From Glandiceps talaboti (lineage: Eukaryota > Hemichordata > Enteropneusta > Spengelidae), in NCBI RefSeq assembly GCF_964340395.1, contig NC_135549.1, positions 22,875,342-22,939,341 of the forward strand: 64,000 bases of DNA, read 5' to 3'. The notes beneath the pieces were generated by a model. It saw only the letters and a program-made list of their open reading frames with translations, had not been told where the DNA came from and made no database searches. A program made the position numbers and the translations under genes. This document shows positions 22,007 through 32,988 of the stretch, in pieces (the stretch's first letter is position 1; every line of letters begins with the position of its first letter).

Positions 22007-22171
22007 CTGTATGAGAGACACCACTAGCACCCACTTATCTATCACATCGAACAACAAAAGTTTCACTTTGTGTCCAGCTTCGTAATCGTAAACCTGGATT
22101 GCTTCTGTAGTGCCACTTATACATCCTCCAATAACATACGTAACAAGTAATTCCATTGGCCAATAGAAAAC
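22007..22171 (-). CDS. Candidate internal exon, unidentified protein
   Basis: A 165-nt minus-strand segment is open in one frame (55 codons), preceded by CATCAG and followed by CAG|GTACAT, so it has splice-like borders and phase 0 at both ends. The translation includes ELLVTYVIGGCISGTTEAIQ and VYDYEAGHKVKLLLFDVIDK, a balanced composition unlike the surrounding repeat frames, and keeps CpG codons. The family is not recognised; the pattern loosely recalls one blade of a beta-propeller. It could be an exon of a minus-strand gene, a decayed copy of one, or chance. No partner exons were found. Confidence 0.3.
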
Positions 22172-22829
22172 CTGATGTCATAGAGTGGTGTAGTGATAAT
22201 ATTATCGGTAAATCATGTCATGAAAACATCAAAGATGTCGAGTGTCTTTCAAGGTCTAACGCATAAGGAGGTCCTTTGCTACAATGACATGATGATTATC
22301 AAATAAACCACAACCAGTTTATGATAATTGGCGCCCAATCACACAGACACTGAACAGTGTATATTTTGTTGTTTGTAAATTTTCTTTTCTTTTTGTAGAG
22401 GTACACACCGATGCCGGCAATACTTGCAGTGTTTCCTATAAACTTACCTCACAGAGCTTTTGAAACAGCACTCCTCTTTAAAATGAATAAACATTTGATT
22501 TGTAACGGAAATTGTATTTGACTTATTTGTACATTTCATCTGTATAATATGTGCATAGTGCATATTGTGCATAAGGACAGTGTTAGCAGAATTTAAGAGA
22601 ATTCTACATCGACCATAGTACACGGTTCAACTTTCTCGGAGGAAATAGCACACAATTTAAACTATAATGATATCTTTATCTTTATCAATAAATGAAATAT
22701 GTGAAATCACTATTTTGAAAATGTACCTTTTCTTATCTTAGAAAAATGAAATCTAATTTGTATATATCTCGGTGGACATTTTTTTACGCTTACTTCATTC
22801 TCTATTTCAATAAATTGTCGGTGTCTTAT
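22172..22829. other. Non-coding, no feature recognised
   Basis: Unique AT-rich sequence. Nothing recognised. Confidence 0.5.
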
Positions 22830-22945
22830 CGAGGGGGGGGGGGTAGTCATCCAAGAGGCAGTCCTACGGGGGCAACTGTCTGGGGGGCAGTTGTCGTGGG
22901 GGCAGTTGTCTGAGAGGCAATTGTCTGGGGGGGGGGGCAGTTGTC
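22830..22945 (+). repeat. G-rich imperfect tandem repeat
   Basis: Units of about 20 bp contain GGCAGTTGTC or GGCAATTGTC preceded by GGGGG runs (GGGGGGCAGTTGTCGTGGGG). At least five G-runs make it G-quadruplex-prone on the plus strand. Non-coding. Confidence 0.8.
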
Positions 22946-23261
22946 CTAGAACATTTATTTACATGTTAGATAAGTGATAAATGATAGTGTTGGATATGAA
23001 ATTTAATGATTATTGTTGTTGTCATGATATTCAAAAGTGGTTTAGTTCTATTTACATTGTAAGGTTAACAAGAATGTCTGTGATTCATTTCTTTCAACAC
23101 TTGTTACAAACATGTTTAGTGAATGATTTATAGGAATATTAACAATGTCAAAAAACGGGGGGGGGGGGGGAATGATGATTTAAGCTATTTTTTGTACTGT
23201 TGGGTTATATTTCTTATTGAAACACAACAAATCTGTCACTCTACTGAATGATCAGTGTACA
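22946..23261. other. Non-coding with oligo-G tract
   Basis: A run of about 14 G lies at 23157-23170. Otherwise unique sequence. Confidence 0.5.
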
Positions 23262-23562
23262 AATACTATGACACGCAAGTGCAAGTGTGGCATACTCAGG
23301 GTATTTGTCCGAGTGCTTGCAGTGTTCTCTGAGGCTGTAAGCGTAGCAAGTGAAAGTGCAGAAGATAACACTGCAAGCATGAGGTTCTGTTATTACTACA
23401 TATGTGTATCCGAAACAATACATTTCCGTAAAAATGACAACGATCATACACTTTTCTGTAGAATGAATGATTACATCCTCATTTGCATATCATTTGCATG
23501 CATGTATATGCAAAAATGTTTTCAGTATGTGCACACCGAGTAATCTCTGGTAGATATGTAAT
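23262..23562 (+). mobile_element. Dispersed repeat family A copy 2
   Basis: It contains CAAGTGCAAGTGTGGCATAC, GAGTGCTTGCAGTGTTCTCT, AGCAAGTGAAAGTGCAG, AACACTGCAAGCATGAG, GGTTCTGTTATTACTACATA and CTCATTTGCATATCATTTGC, in the same order as the copy at 29.8 kb. The left part is partly self-complementary (TTGCAGTGTT / AACACTGCAA). Open frames on either strand here are not conserved between copies. Confidence 0.8.
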
Positions 23563-25000
23563 AATAAACGTCGATGGTATCATGTACACAGTATTGATGT
23601 CCATGTGTAAACAGAGAATAAACAACCAAAAAAACTATGTTTCTTTGTTGTGGAATCATATTATGTATTAGTTCCTCCCTCAAGAGCATAAATTTTAGTA
23701 TATTTTAGATCAATCATGCAGCCTTCTTCAGCTTTATATAGACATAGACTTCTCATTAATAGCCACCGAAATATACTCATAAATTATTTACACTCTGAGT
23801 TTGGAACTAATATAAAAAAGATAGTAAACAGCCTCAACCATTTCGCCATTTGTTCATAAAAAAATAATTAATTTGTAGGGATCCACAGGGATAGGATTTG
23901 ACCATGACGTTAATATTTATTTCAGCAAGTACATGAACTAAATCAACTTTTTTGTTGAACAAAGACATTTTGCCTTTAATACCAAATGTTTAAAACAAAA
24001 TGAATATATCAATCATGGAAATAAAAATTAAGAAAAAAAATCAGTTGTTGTTAATAAATTCAGATATATATTGTATGGTATTAATGCATTGTACAAATAA
24101 ATAAATAAATAGATTTTTGCAATATTTCCAGTCTCAGAATTCAGTAAAGTAGAAACTTTGTAGGACAACAAAGGGTCAAGGGTCAAGGGTCACCGTCAAA
24201 ATAACAATTATAGTTATGTTGTGTTATTATTATTGATTTGTGATTCATAATTGAGGGTTACTAATTGACCTTGACTGAATTTAAGTTTAAACTTTCAATG
24301 CAAATTTTTTTTTTCAAAGCAACAATAAATTTGTAAAGCATAGATTGTATGTTGAGCTCTAATTTGTAAATTTATCATATGCTCTGTATGAAAGACATTA
24401 TGAACTTTGCTTTTTTCATTCATGAAAGTCCCAGTGTAGTACTTGGCCTTCATGAGTATAATTAACTACTATGTAATATTTATACTATCTGACATGAGAA
24501 AAAGAGAACAAATTGCTTCACGCTCTCCTGTTTTTTGAAACATAGGATTTTAGTGTACTTTTAAAGTTTCATTCAAATTTCAAGTTACAGAAGATATTTC
24601 AATTAATGATATCAATTGAACTTATAGAGGAGATTGGTACTTTAAAATGAGATGTGATGTCCTTGCTACAGACATACGTGAAATGTCATCTTTTGTTAAA
24701 ATAGGTGTCTAAAAACTAATATTTAGAAGTTTACAGGGTTTATTTCATTTTATTGCTGATCTTGACAAAAGGGCAATCTGATATTTTCATGGAAAACATT
24801 TCAAAACAAAATATGTATACAGCAGAGATGTGTGGGTGAGTTTTATTATGCAAATTAGGTTTTGACCTTTCGTTCACAGAAGGAAGTCGCCATTGTGACA
24901 ACAACGCGTTGAATTGAGCCGATAACAATTTCACTGATGCTTCTTGATCAACTGCTTCACGTTTCCGTTGTTTTCATCAACCGAAACTTCTCTTTTTCAG
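23563..25000. other. Non-coding; upstream of the ATXN7 start exon
   Basis: A segment at 23575-23615 (TGATGTCCATGTGTAAAC) recurs at 54.7-54.85 kb. A short GGGTCAA triplication lies at 24172-24192. The last 150 bp become CpG-richer and end in a strong polypyrimidine acceptor, CTTCTCTTTTTCAG at 24987-25000. No exon recognised before it. Confidence 0.5.
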
Positions 25001-25111
25001 GCGAATTGAAGTTAGAAGAACAATTTCCGAATGGAGCCGAACGCCATATCATGCCGAATATGACGTCACCTTCGGATTAAAAAAAAATAGAAAAGGCAAC
25101 AAGGAGTAGAA
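25001..25111 (+). promoter_or_regulatory. ATXN7 5' UTR / possible proximal promoter with CRE
   Basis: The stretch follows the acceptor CTCTTTTTCAG and holds a perfect palindromic CRE, TGACGTCA, at 25061-25068, 44 bp before the ATG. It is CpG-rich for this window. It may be spliced 5' UTR from an upstream exon, or contain its own start site; the sequence supports both. Confidence 0.5.
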
Positions 25112-26410
25112 ATGGCGACCCTTGATAACAGTCCATCGCTGTTTTTAGGACAGCCATGGACGGCATGGGCCGACAGATTGCCGATCCAGGACAGAGAAGG
25201 TAAAGTTCGGTTAACCTTCTTATATTTCGCGGGCCTGATTACCGATTTTGACCGTGTGTGAGAGGGTAAGAAGGATATGTTTTGACCGATGTATATTACT
25301 ATCATTTCAGCTGTAGATGGCGCCGAACACAGTCGCAGTGTCAATGAGAAGGAGGTGGAACACTCGCGAGGAGTTATGCGTTTACGGAGAGAAGGCATCC
25401 TTTTCACGTTCTAATGATATATTTTGATAAATATGATTAATGTTATTTTCTGATGTCGGTTGTGTCGGCACCTGTCTTGTATAAGAATCACTGTTTTCGA
25501 ATGTCACGTACACGTACGTGTGTACTTGATCGCTACATAGTCAGTAGCACATGGGTTACCCGTATACCGTATGTATACAACCTGTATTTGAAGTGCGATC
25601 GTACGTTTTGTACGACATCTGTCAATAATTGTTGTTTTGTACAGATACCAACAACCAGTCTGATTTCTGTGGAACCAGGAAAATGTTGATATTAATTTCC
25701 GTAAACTGTAGCCAACTTCAGGTACTAGAAAAGTGGAAAAACATGTTTCTGTGTACAGGTATTCATTCACTTGTCAAAAATTAATGACAAAATAATTATT
25801 ATTACTGTCGAGGAAGTCCATCGACAAAACACTAATTTCCCGATGTAAAAATAACAGCCACTGACACACAATATTATTGAAATATATATATGATTGGTGT
25901 CTAAGTAACTGCAGTAAGGTTGGTTAGTAACGTTATAATGTTGTGATTGACACAAATGAAAGCAACCACTTGGTTTGTCAGTTCAAGGAATGGCCCAGAC
26001 CTTTCAGCAGGGTAGAAAAATCACAAAGCACTTTCTTATTTGACTATATATAGTAAGTCCAAAGTCAATGATACTGTATATCGTTGAATTTTATTGAACC
26101 GTTGAAATATGTATGTTGTGATTGAATACAGATCATACTCACTGTTAACAATCTGGTAAGTAGATATACTCATTTTAACTTTCTACTTGCACTCCTTGAA
26201 ATGTCATGTCAAGTTTTTTTTATACATGTATGTCTCTTGTACTGTACTTAAAGTTTGTATCGTTATTTGATAACTTTTAATGTATATTACCTTAACTTGC
26301 ATCAGACATGAGTTTATTTGGTATATGCCCATCCAAAGATGACTTTTATTTGGCAGTATGCGAGTATTGCGGCTGCGTGATCAAGCCACAGGCATTACAG
26401 AAACACATGG
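25112..26410 (+). CDS. ATXN7: Ataxin-7 orthologue, 5' coding exons (partial)
   Basis: Ataxin-7 (yeast Sgf73) anchors the histone H2B deubiquitinase module to the SAGA co-activator in the nucleus. Three coding exons were found. Exon 1 (25112-25199) encodes 29 residues including SLFLGQPWTAW, matching the conserved LGQSWNLW segment of human ATXN7. Exon 2 (25311-25394) has SRGVMRLRRE. Exon 3 (26306-26410) has FGICPSKDDFYLAVCEYCG and VIKPQALQKHM, the N-terminal zinc-finger motif with C76, C79 and H91. Every junction is phase 1. An in-frame TAG at 25088-25090 fixes the start, which corresponds to an internal methionine of human ATXN7, so there is no polyglutamine tract. The exon probably begins at 25001 after a strong acceptor. 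Intron 2 (25395-26305) has GC-AG ends with U12-type signals. The SCA7 domain and later exons were not found in the window. Confidence 0.93.
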
Positions 26411-28884
26411 GTAAGTGAGATAGATTTCACAGTGTGTGAAAAAAGTGATGTTGAAATTTGTGATTCTCTTCCTGTATTCCAGGATCAGGAAATCAGATTC
26501 TTCATGTTTTGTTTTTTGTGTAATCCAACCAGACTTTCGTTGATGATGCAGACATGTAGGAAATTTACATATGGTGACTACTGTTGTTGTTGTTGTTGTT
26601 TAGACAACCGTAACAGTGTCACATGGCTGCATAAAGGAAAGTATTGGTTGGAGACTGTATTTTGTGTTTTTACAAGTATGAGAATGTTGATCCACACTTG
26701 TATTTTATCAAATGTGTGTGATTTGTCTTATAATCATGAATCTAAATATGGGCTCACCATATTTAGAGCAGTGATAAAAACAACATAATTTCAATATTTA
26801 TAGTGGAATGCTAGAATGTAATAATTTTCATGCTTCTGAAAATTATTTCTGTGTAATTTTGCTAATAGCGTTTTTTGGCACCATGCACATCCAAATAACT
26901 TTTTTTTTCTGCCACAAAATCCATGCAAAGATGTGAAACTGGTTAGTAAAAATACAAGCCGACAGTGTGTGCAGTCAATCTTTTCAGTTTAATGTACTCA
27001 TATTACTTATGAAACTACAGTACTCCACAATAAATATTAAAATAAATAAGTTGTTGACCAACGACCCATTGTCAGTACCTGTAATGGAATTGTATCTCCT
27101 AGGCATATCATAAACTTATCAATCATTTGATTTCTTTTTATCGACACCATGACTTCAGTTCCACACATGCTACACATGCATTTACTGTATGCAGGTGCGT
27201 ATGAGATTAAGTCGACCTTGTTCTATTTTGATCCTGTAGTATGATGTAAAATGCTATTGCAGGTACTGAGAATTATATCAAGTGAAGGAGTTCAAACCAC
27301 ATCTGTTTATTATAGATGTGTGTTGACCACCAGTCTCTCTATCTTCATTTCTTCAATTCCTTGGCATATAAAATGGTGAAGATGCTGATGAGATAAATAT
27401 TGAGGGCATTTGAAGATTAGTTGACACACATGACTAGAACAGACCCTGAGTAACCTGAACCTCTAATGATAAGTCTCTTTTTGTGATGTTTTTGGTTTTC
27501 TGAGCTAATGACATGACGGAGTCTATCGTTCACTAATTTCATGAATCAGTTATAGCTAGTATGTGTGTCCACTATCTCCAATATGCCCTCTAATAAAGAT
27601 AACATTTATGTTGTGGGTCAAAATGATAAAAGACTTGGTTTTCTTGTCATTTTCAAAGATACAGCAGAACATCAATTTGGTGTATCACAAGTACATGTAA
27701 TTACTATGTGTGTGTGTGTGTGTCAGCTTGGCTTACTTAGAGAGCACGCTGCTCTTCCTAAGTTTTGCCAAAATAGATTTTCGTGGTGAAGATGCAAATC
27801 AAACCAAAGCACACCTGAATTTATCTCTTGGGTATGGTTTGGCTAGCAACTTCAAATGAGAATGATGCTCAGTGCTCAACTCGGATGTTGACCTTGATCA
27901 TGTACAATGTACTCTTTTCAGTACTTGAACAAGACATGATGATGTTGAGGTCATAGCATTTATCATGTATTCTGTTGTATGTCGACTTAAGTACTTATTG
28001 CATGGTTAAAATCCATCGTCAAATTCTATGAAAGTATTGATGGGGTATTTTTTTCTGGAATATCTCCATCGTTACTTGGTAGAAGATGGTTAATTTATAG
28101 GAGAGTATTAGATTTGTGTCACTCTGCCACAAATCAACTACATTTACACAGTTTGTAAAATTCTCTCAAGTGTTTTGTTATCAGTTATTGAATTGTATGA
28201 ATGAATGGACACTTTGTTTTAAAAGGTTCCATGTCTGTCATAATAGTGGGAGATGTTCAAAAATGTGTTCTCTATACTCCAAGCGTAGCAACTGAACTTG
28301 GATCACAATATTAACGTAATGCAGTTTTTGTGTGTACATGTACTGTCATAACATCTTCAGTTTTGCCTGTATAGACAGTCCAAACTTTGGTAGAGAGAAC
28401 CCAGGTAAGGTGGTGGGTACATTGTAATTTGGTGAGTGATTCAGGTAAAGCTGTGAATAACAGCCTTGCACAAAACATGAGTCTGTTTAACAAATGTCAT
28501 CAGTGGGGTATTGTTGAAAATGACACGTATACAGGTATGATATCATTGATATATATTGCACATTTGTGAACTTGTCCAAGCTGTAACCGTTATCTTTGAC
28601 AGATGTGTGTTGTGCAAGAATGCAGTACATTGGACTGACTGCTACAGACACTCACTTGTGTTCAAACTAGGGAGTTACTATTAAAGTTATGTTAGGGTTA
28701 GGAATAGGAGTAGACCTAGCATAGACCTGATTTGTATCGCTTTCAATGGATGAATACTTCTGCATGTACTGTGTTTGTTGGGCTAGTTATTGTATGGGTC
28801 TAAATGAAAGAAACAACACAAAATAACTTCTGGTAGATTTTGACAAGCTAAGATGGAATCATATATCAAATACAGGTACCCATA
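26411..28884 (+). other. Non-coding, presumed ATXN7 intron
   Basis: Begins with GTAAGT directly after ATXN7 exon 3. Contains a TTG-triplet run at 26583-26600 and a GT run at 27708-27722. The 118-codon frame at 26432-26788 has no splice support and looks accidental. No further ATXN7 exon recognised. Confidence 0.5.
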
Positions 28885-29298
28885 AGGGGTGATAGCACAA
28901 TGTCGCACAAGCTCAACAAATGAACATCGCTCATTTAGGTCAAAACCCCCTTCCCCTAAATGAACGTTCACAGGTGCGACATCAAATGTGATGTAAACTA
29001 TGATGAAAATTGTAGTGGTCACACCACTATGATTGATGTAACATGATTGTAAACACATTAAAATACTACCAGAAACCCAGCACCTTATTTCACGTTAGAA
29101 GAAATTTTTTATCAATTTATCAACATCTCAGTAGTAAATACAAAAGCTGTTACATTAAAGGAAGGAAAGTTTTCCGTCGAAATTTGGTTAGAAGTGCAAA
29201 AATGAAGTTCAGCAATCACGTTGACACCAGACCCCCTCCCCCCCTAAATGAACAAAGTTCGCTTATTGAGCTTGTGTGACATTATGCGATCGTCTCTA
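28885..29298 (-). mobile_element. MITE family B copy 2
   Basis: A 414-bp element with ends AGGGGTGATAGCACAATGTC and, complemented from the right, TTAGAGACGATCGCATAATG followed by TCACACAAGCTCA. It is the reverse complement of the copy at 9219-9645, with matching internal blocks (CCAGAAACCCAGCACC, CATCTCAGTAGTAAATAC, GAAGTTCAGCAAT). Non-coding. Confidence 0.85.
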
Positions 29299-29771
29299 AC
29301 ACATTACTGTTACAAGACATTTATAAAGTGATAGATAAGATAAATACTTTGTTGAGTACCTTGGAAATTTAAATGCCTTCCACAAAACAGATATAAAAAC
29401 AGACTCAGAACATAGTACACATCAACTAGTAAAATACACAGTAAATTATGCAGTAAAATATGATAAATAATACATAAAAATCTTCAAAGGGATTTTGATG
29501 AAAGTTTATCAGGGTGTTAGAGTACCATTCCTATGTGATTCGCAATGAATGATCTGTTCCAAATGACATGCAAGATATAATTAGCGACATCGCAGTTAAA
29601 AGTTAAACTTTATGTCTTCAGTTGATTTCCTGCACTTCATTGATTTCCTAAGTTAGTGACATGTAATGATGTATACATGAACCGTGTGAGTCCTGTGAGT
29701 CAATTTGGTGTGTTGGTTGAAAGGCTAAAGGTAAATGAGTTGGCTTCTTACCTACCACATGGAATGTGACA
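29299..29771. other. Non-coding, no feature recognised
   Basis: Unique AT-rich sequence. Nothing recognised. Confidence 0.5.
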
Positions 29772-30146
29772 GAACCGTAAGATGCGCAAGTGCAAGAGTG
29801 GCGTACTTGGGGTATTTGCACGAGTACTTGCTGTGTTCTCTGTACTCAATGAGCATAGCATTAGCAAGTGAAAGTGCAGCAGAAAACACTGCAAGCACGA
29901 GTGCAAATACCATGAGTACCCACGCCGGAACTCACACGGCATATTACATATGTTTACCTGAAACAACAAATTTCCGTAAAAATGACACTATACGATCACA
30001 TGCTTTTGTGTGAAACTAACGATTGCCTCCTCGTTTGCATATAATTTGCATGCAGGTATGCAATAATGTTTTCGGTATTGCACTACAGTGGTAGGTAATA
30101 CCACTAGTAAGCGCACATCGGTGCAAGTAATCTCTGGTATATGTAA
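29772..30146 (+). mobile_element. Dispersed repeat family A copy 3, long palindrome
   Basis: This is the most complete copy. Its left half is a palindrome of roughly 45-bp arms: GGCGTACTTGGGGTATTTGC... at 29799 pairs with the complement of the stretch ending ...GTACCCACGCC near 29928. The right half carries TTACATATGTTTACCTGAAA, CAACAAATTTCCGTAAAAAT, CTCGTTTGCATATAATTTGC and GTGCAAGTAATCTCTGG, shared with the copies at 8.5 and 23.3 kb. There is no conserved reading frame. The combination of a 5' hairpin and a single-copy 3' part is not a standard MITE plan. Confidence 0.8.
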
Positions 30147-31195
30147 AGAAAGGTACACTTCAGGATGAGTGCAGGGTAGGTGAAACTTATGTTGCCCCAT
30201 AGAGAAATAATAGTACCTCATTAAAAAAAAAATTGATTTTGCAAGAGAGTCTTATATTTTACTTTGCATGTGATAATGATATTACAGGCCAATATGGATG
30301 TTTGTGACTTCAAATTTAAAAGATATCCTAACTCCTCACATCGGGCAGGATACCGTCTGGTCCATATGAGGGCAGTAATGTATAATATAGGGCAGATTAA
30401 GAAGTGAAAAAATATGATAAGTAGTGTGTGTAACCTTTGAAGAGAACAATAACAGTTCTGTGATGGGATGTAGTAATTTTAGTGGCAGAAGTGAGACCTC
30501 TATAGTTGACATTCTATCCCAAATCATGGCAACTGTTCCATTGTTATAGAACTTACAATAGACCAATGATACAGCTAGAGTTTAGAATAGTGAACTGACT
30601 GCGTCTGATTGGTTGCCAGCCTCATTAGTCACTGTTCATTGAAATGTAATGCCCAATCAGAATACAAAAGATGCACATTTGTATCAAAGCTAGGGAGTTA
30701 GCTTTAAAAGTTTTATTATAGGGCTTAGAATACAACTTAGACACTCTAATATCAACCTATTTGTAACATCAACCATGAATGACCACTTGCCACAAGCCAT
30801 GTTTGTGCCAAACTTCATGTCAAATAGATATCTACACAAATAGGGACAATGCCAAGTATTTCATGTTACATGTTAGTTGAGGTACGTGTAACATGCTGAA
30901 CAACATCCATATTCCCCATGCAACTACAAATCTAGTAGTCTCTTGATACGGTCAAGTACTACAACTCTCAAATGAATACTTTTCATGATTTACACATACA
31001 CAATAATTACAACTGAGATGAACTCCAATGAACTCACTCTAGGTACACCTACTATTGTATATCATATCACAGGTATTCAACTCTACTATGATACAGACTG
31101 TTAAAAGTCTAAAAAATATTGAGTCTGTATTGAAAGATACATATTTATGGTCATTTGTTACATGTAAAGCATTATGTAATTTAGACACAAGACTT
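30147..31195. other. Non-coding, no feature recognised
   Basis: Unique AT-rich sequence. Nothing recognised. Confidence 0.5.
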
Positions 31196-31278
31196 TCAAG
31201 GGGTCTACGAATCATAGAGATTTGTGACATGGTTACCATAGAGATTTGTTTGATGGTTACCATAGAGATTTGTGAGGT
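31196..31278. repeat. About 25-bp tandem repeat, 3 units
   Basis: Three units of CATAGAGATTTGTGACATGG-type sequence with TTAC or TATG linkers. Non-coding. Confidence 0.85.
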
Positions 31279-32259
31279 GGCTATAATAACAAATGTGAAC
31301 TGGTACAGAGATTAGGTGTTTCAACTTTATCGTCAAAAAATGGCATTTGGTGGGTTTTGCATTCACAAGGAATAATGATCAATGCTAAACATAGATGCTG
31401 TAACTTAAACCCCAATGTGTACATCCCATGTACTATCTTTAAACAATGGCACCATAGGGATTAGGTAGATCATTCTTTTGTTATGGACCTAATGTTTTTC
31501 ACACCCAATTTTAATCCTAATCTGACATTGGCCTTTAATCAGGGATTATGGGCTGAATTTGTAATCCAGAGGAATGTAGATGTACTCTGAATGTAGTTGA
31601 TTGCATGTTGTTTACTCATGATGGGTTTGCCGATCTGATGGAATGTTTACTAAATAAGACTTTGGAGGCTCACTTGTGATCACTCAAAACTTAGATTTTG
31701 TGTTGAACAGAATGTTGACGAATTCAATAAGTGTGAACAGTGGTGAGTTATTTTCAAGGCATTTCAAATTGACAGTTACTATTTACTTAAGTATGGGTAG
31801 TTGAACTGTGTAAGACAAATAATAGTGATCCGGAAAGACAACTTGTTACCTCACAGGGGTTGTAAATCAGTCAATCAACACATACTGCAGGAAATCACAT
31901 GAAAAGAAAGATTGGAGAAGTACGTGAGACTGCATACCAAAAAACATGATTTCACACAAATTAGGAATATATAAACCGTATAATTCAGTTTGCAATTACG
32001 AGTAATTCCCTTGCAAGCAATATTTTATGAAGAGTTTGGAATGATCTCGCACAGTAAATTATCACCTTTTGTGCGAAATGTAAAGAAATATATCAACAAA
32101 ATAATTTAGATGGTTTTTTGTTACTAGAAGATAGGTATAGTTGAAATTAATGTCATGGAATTAATTTTTAAACTCTATGAAATTTTAGAATACATTTATC
32201 AAAATACTTCATATGGATGAGAATGAATTATTGGATACATTGTAATATCTCAAAATTTG
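31279..32259. other. Non-coding, no feature recognised
   Basis: Unique AT-rich sequence. Nothing recognised. Confidence 0.5.
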
Positions 32260-32386
32260 GTTGTTACGAAATGTAAATTAAACCTGTCAATCAAAAGCTA
32301 GTGACCAATCATGTTATGATTTACTGACTGTCACATGATTGGTCACTAGCTTTGATTGACAGCTTTAATCTACATTTTGCAACAAC
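32260..32386. repeat. Strong fold-back hairpin, about 54-bp arms
   Basis: The left arm 32260-32314 (GTTGTTACGAAATGTAAATT ... GCTAGTGACCAATCATGT) is nearly the complement of the right arm 32333-32386 (ACATGATTGGTCACTAGCTT ... GCAACAAC), with a loop of about 18 bp. Pairing includes uninterrupted ACATGATTGGTCACTAGCTT and its complement. Each arm carries an inverted CCAAT motif. Probably a compact fold-back element; no second copy seen. Confidence 0.9.
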
Positions 32387-32429
32387 TGCTTTGTTCACAG
32401 AAAGGTGTTAATGATTTTGCGAACTCAAA

Positions 32430-32690
32430 ATTTTTGATAGGTCATGTTTCATATGAGTTATAAGTCAAATTTTCACTCACTGAAGTACTATCGCTTGAAT
32501 TACACTTAGTGAAATATGTTTCATGTGAGTTACAAGTCAAACTTTCCCTTAGTGAAGTATGTTTCATGTGAGTTGCAAGTCAAACTTTCACTGAGTGAAG
32601 TATGTTTCATGTGAGTTACAAGTCAGACTTTCACTTAGTGAAGTATGTTTCATGTGAGTTACAAGTCAAACTTTCACTAATGAAACATAT
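32430..32690. repeat. About 42-bp tandem repeat, 5-6 units
   Basis: Units contain TATGTTTCATGTGAGTTACA, AGTCAAACTTTCACT and TAGTGAAG. The first unit is truncated and diverged. Non-coding. Confidence 0.9.
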
Positions 32691-32876
32691 AATGAAGCAA
32701 ATCACAACTGATAAACTGATGTCAGCTTTATTGAGATGAAAATTGATAAACTCTTCTACAGAGTAGAGTATTGCCACTAAACTTGCCTCAAATATTGCAT
32801 CAGATGTTAGTCAGTTTCCGCAACAATTTTTTTCACGAGGGTGCTGAGACCTGTAAGACTTCCAATAGTTGGTAGT

Positions 32877-32988
32877 TAGAGACTGTAAGATGCCTCATCA
32901 CCCCCCCCCCCCCCCCCATCAGCCTGCTCTAAAGAGGTTGACCGATGTGTGAGGGCGCCCTGTCATGGCATACCTTACAGACAACTAG
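32877..32988 (+). mobile_element. Hairpin MITE family F copy 4
   Basis: The left end reads GAGACTGTAAGATGCCTCAT and the right end TGTCATGGCATACCTTACAG. The centre has CAGCCTGCTC..AGAGGTTGACCGATGTGTGA, as in copies 1-3. A run of about 17 C interrupts the left arm. No convincing 9-bp target duplication remains. Confidence 0.8.

Noticed and set aside
26432-26788. 118-codon frame just after the ATXN7 zinc-finger exon
   Set aside because: The exon has a proper donor and reading through meets a stop at once; composition (poly-Cys from TTG/TGT repeats) is accidental.
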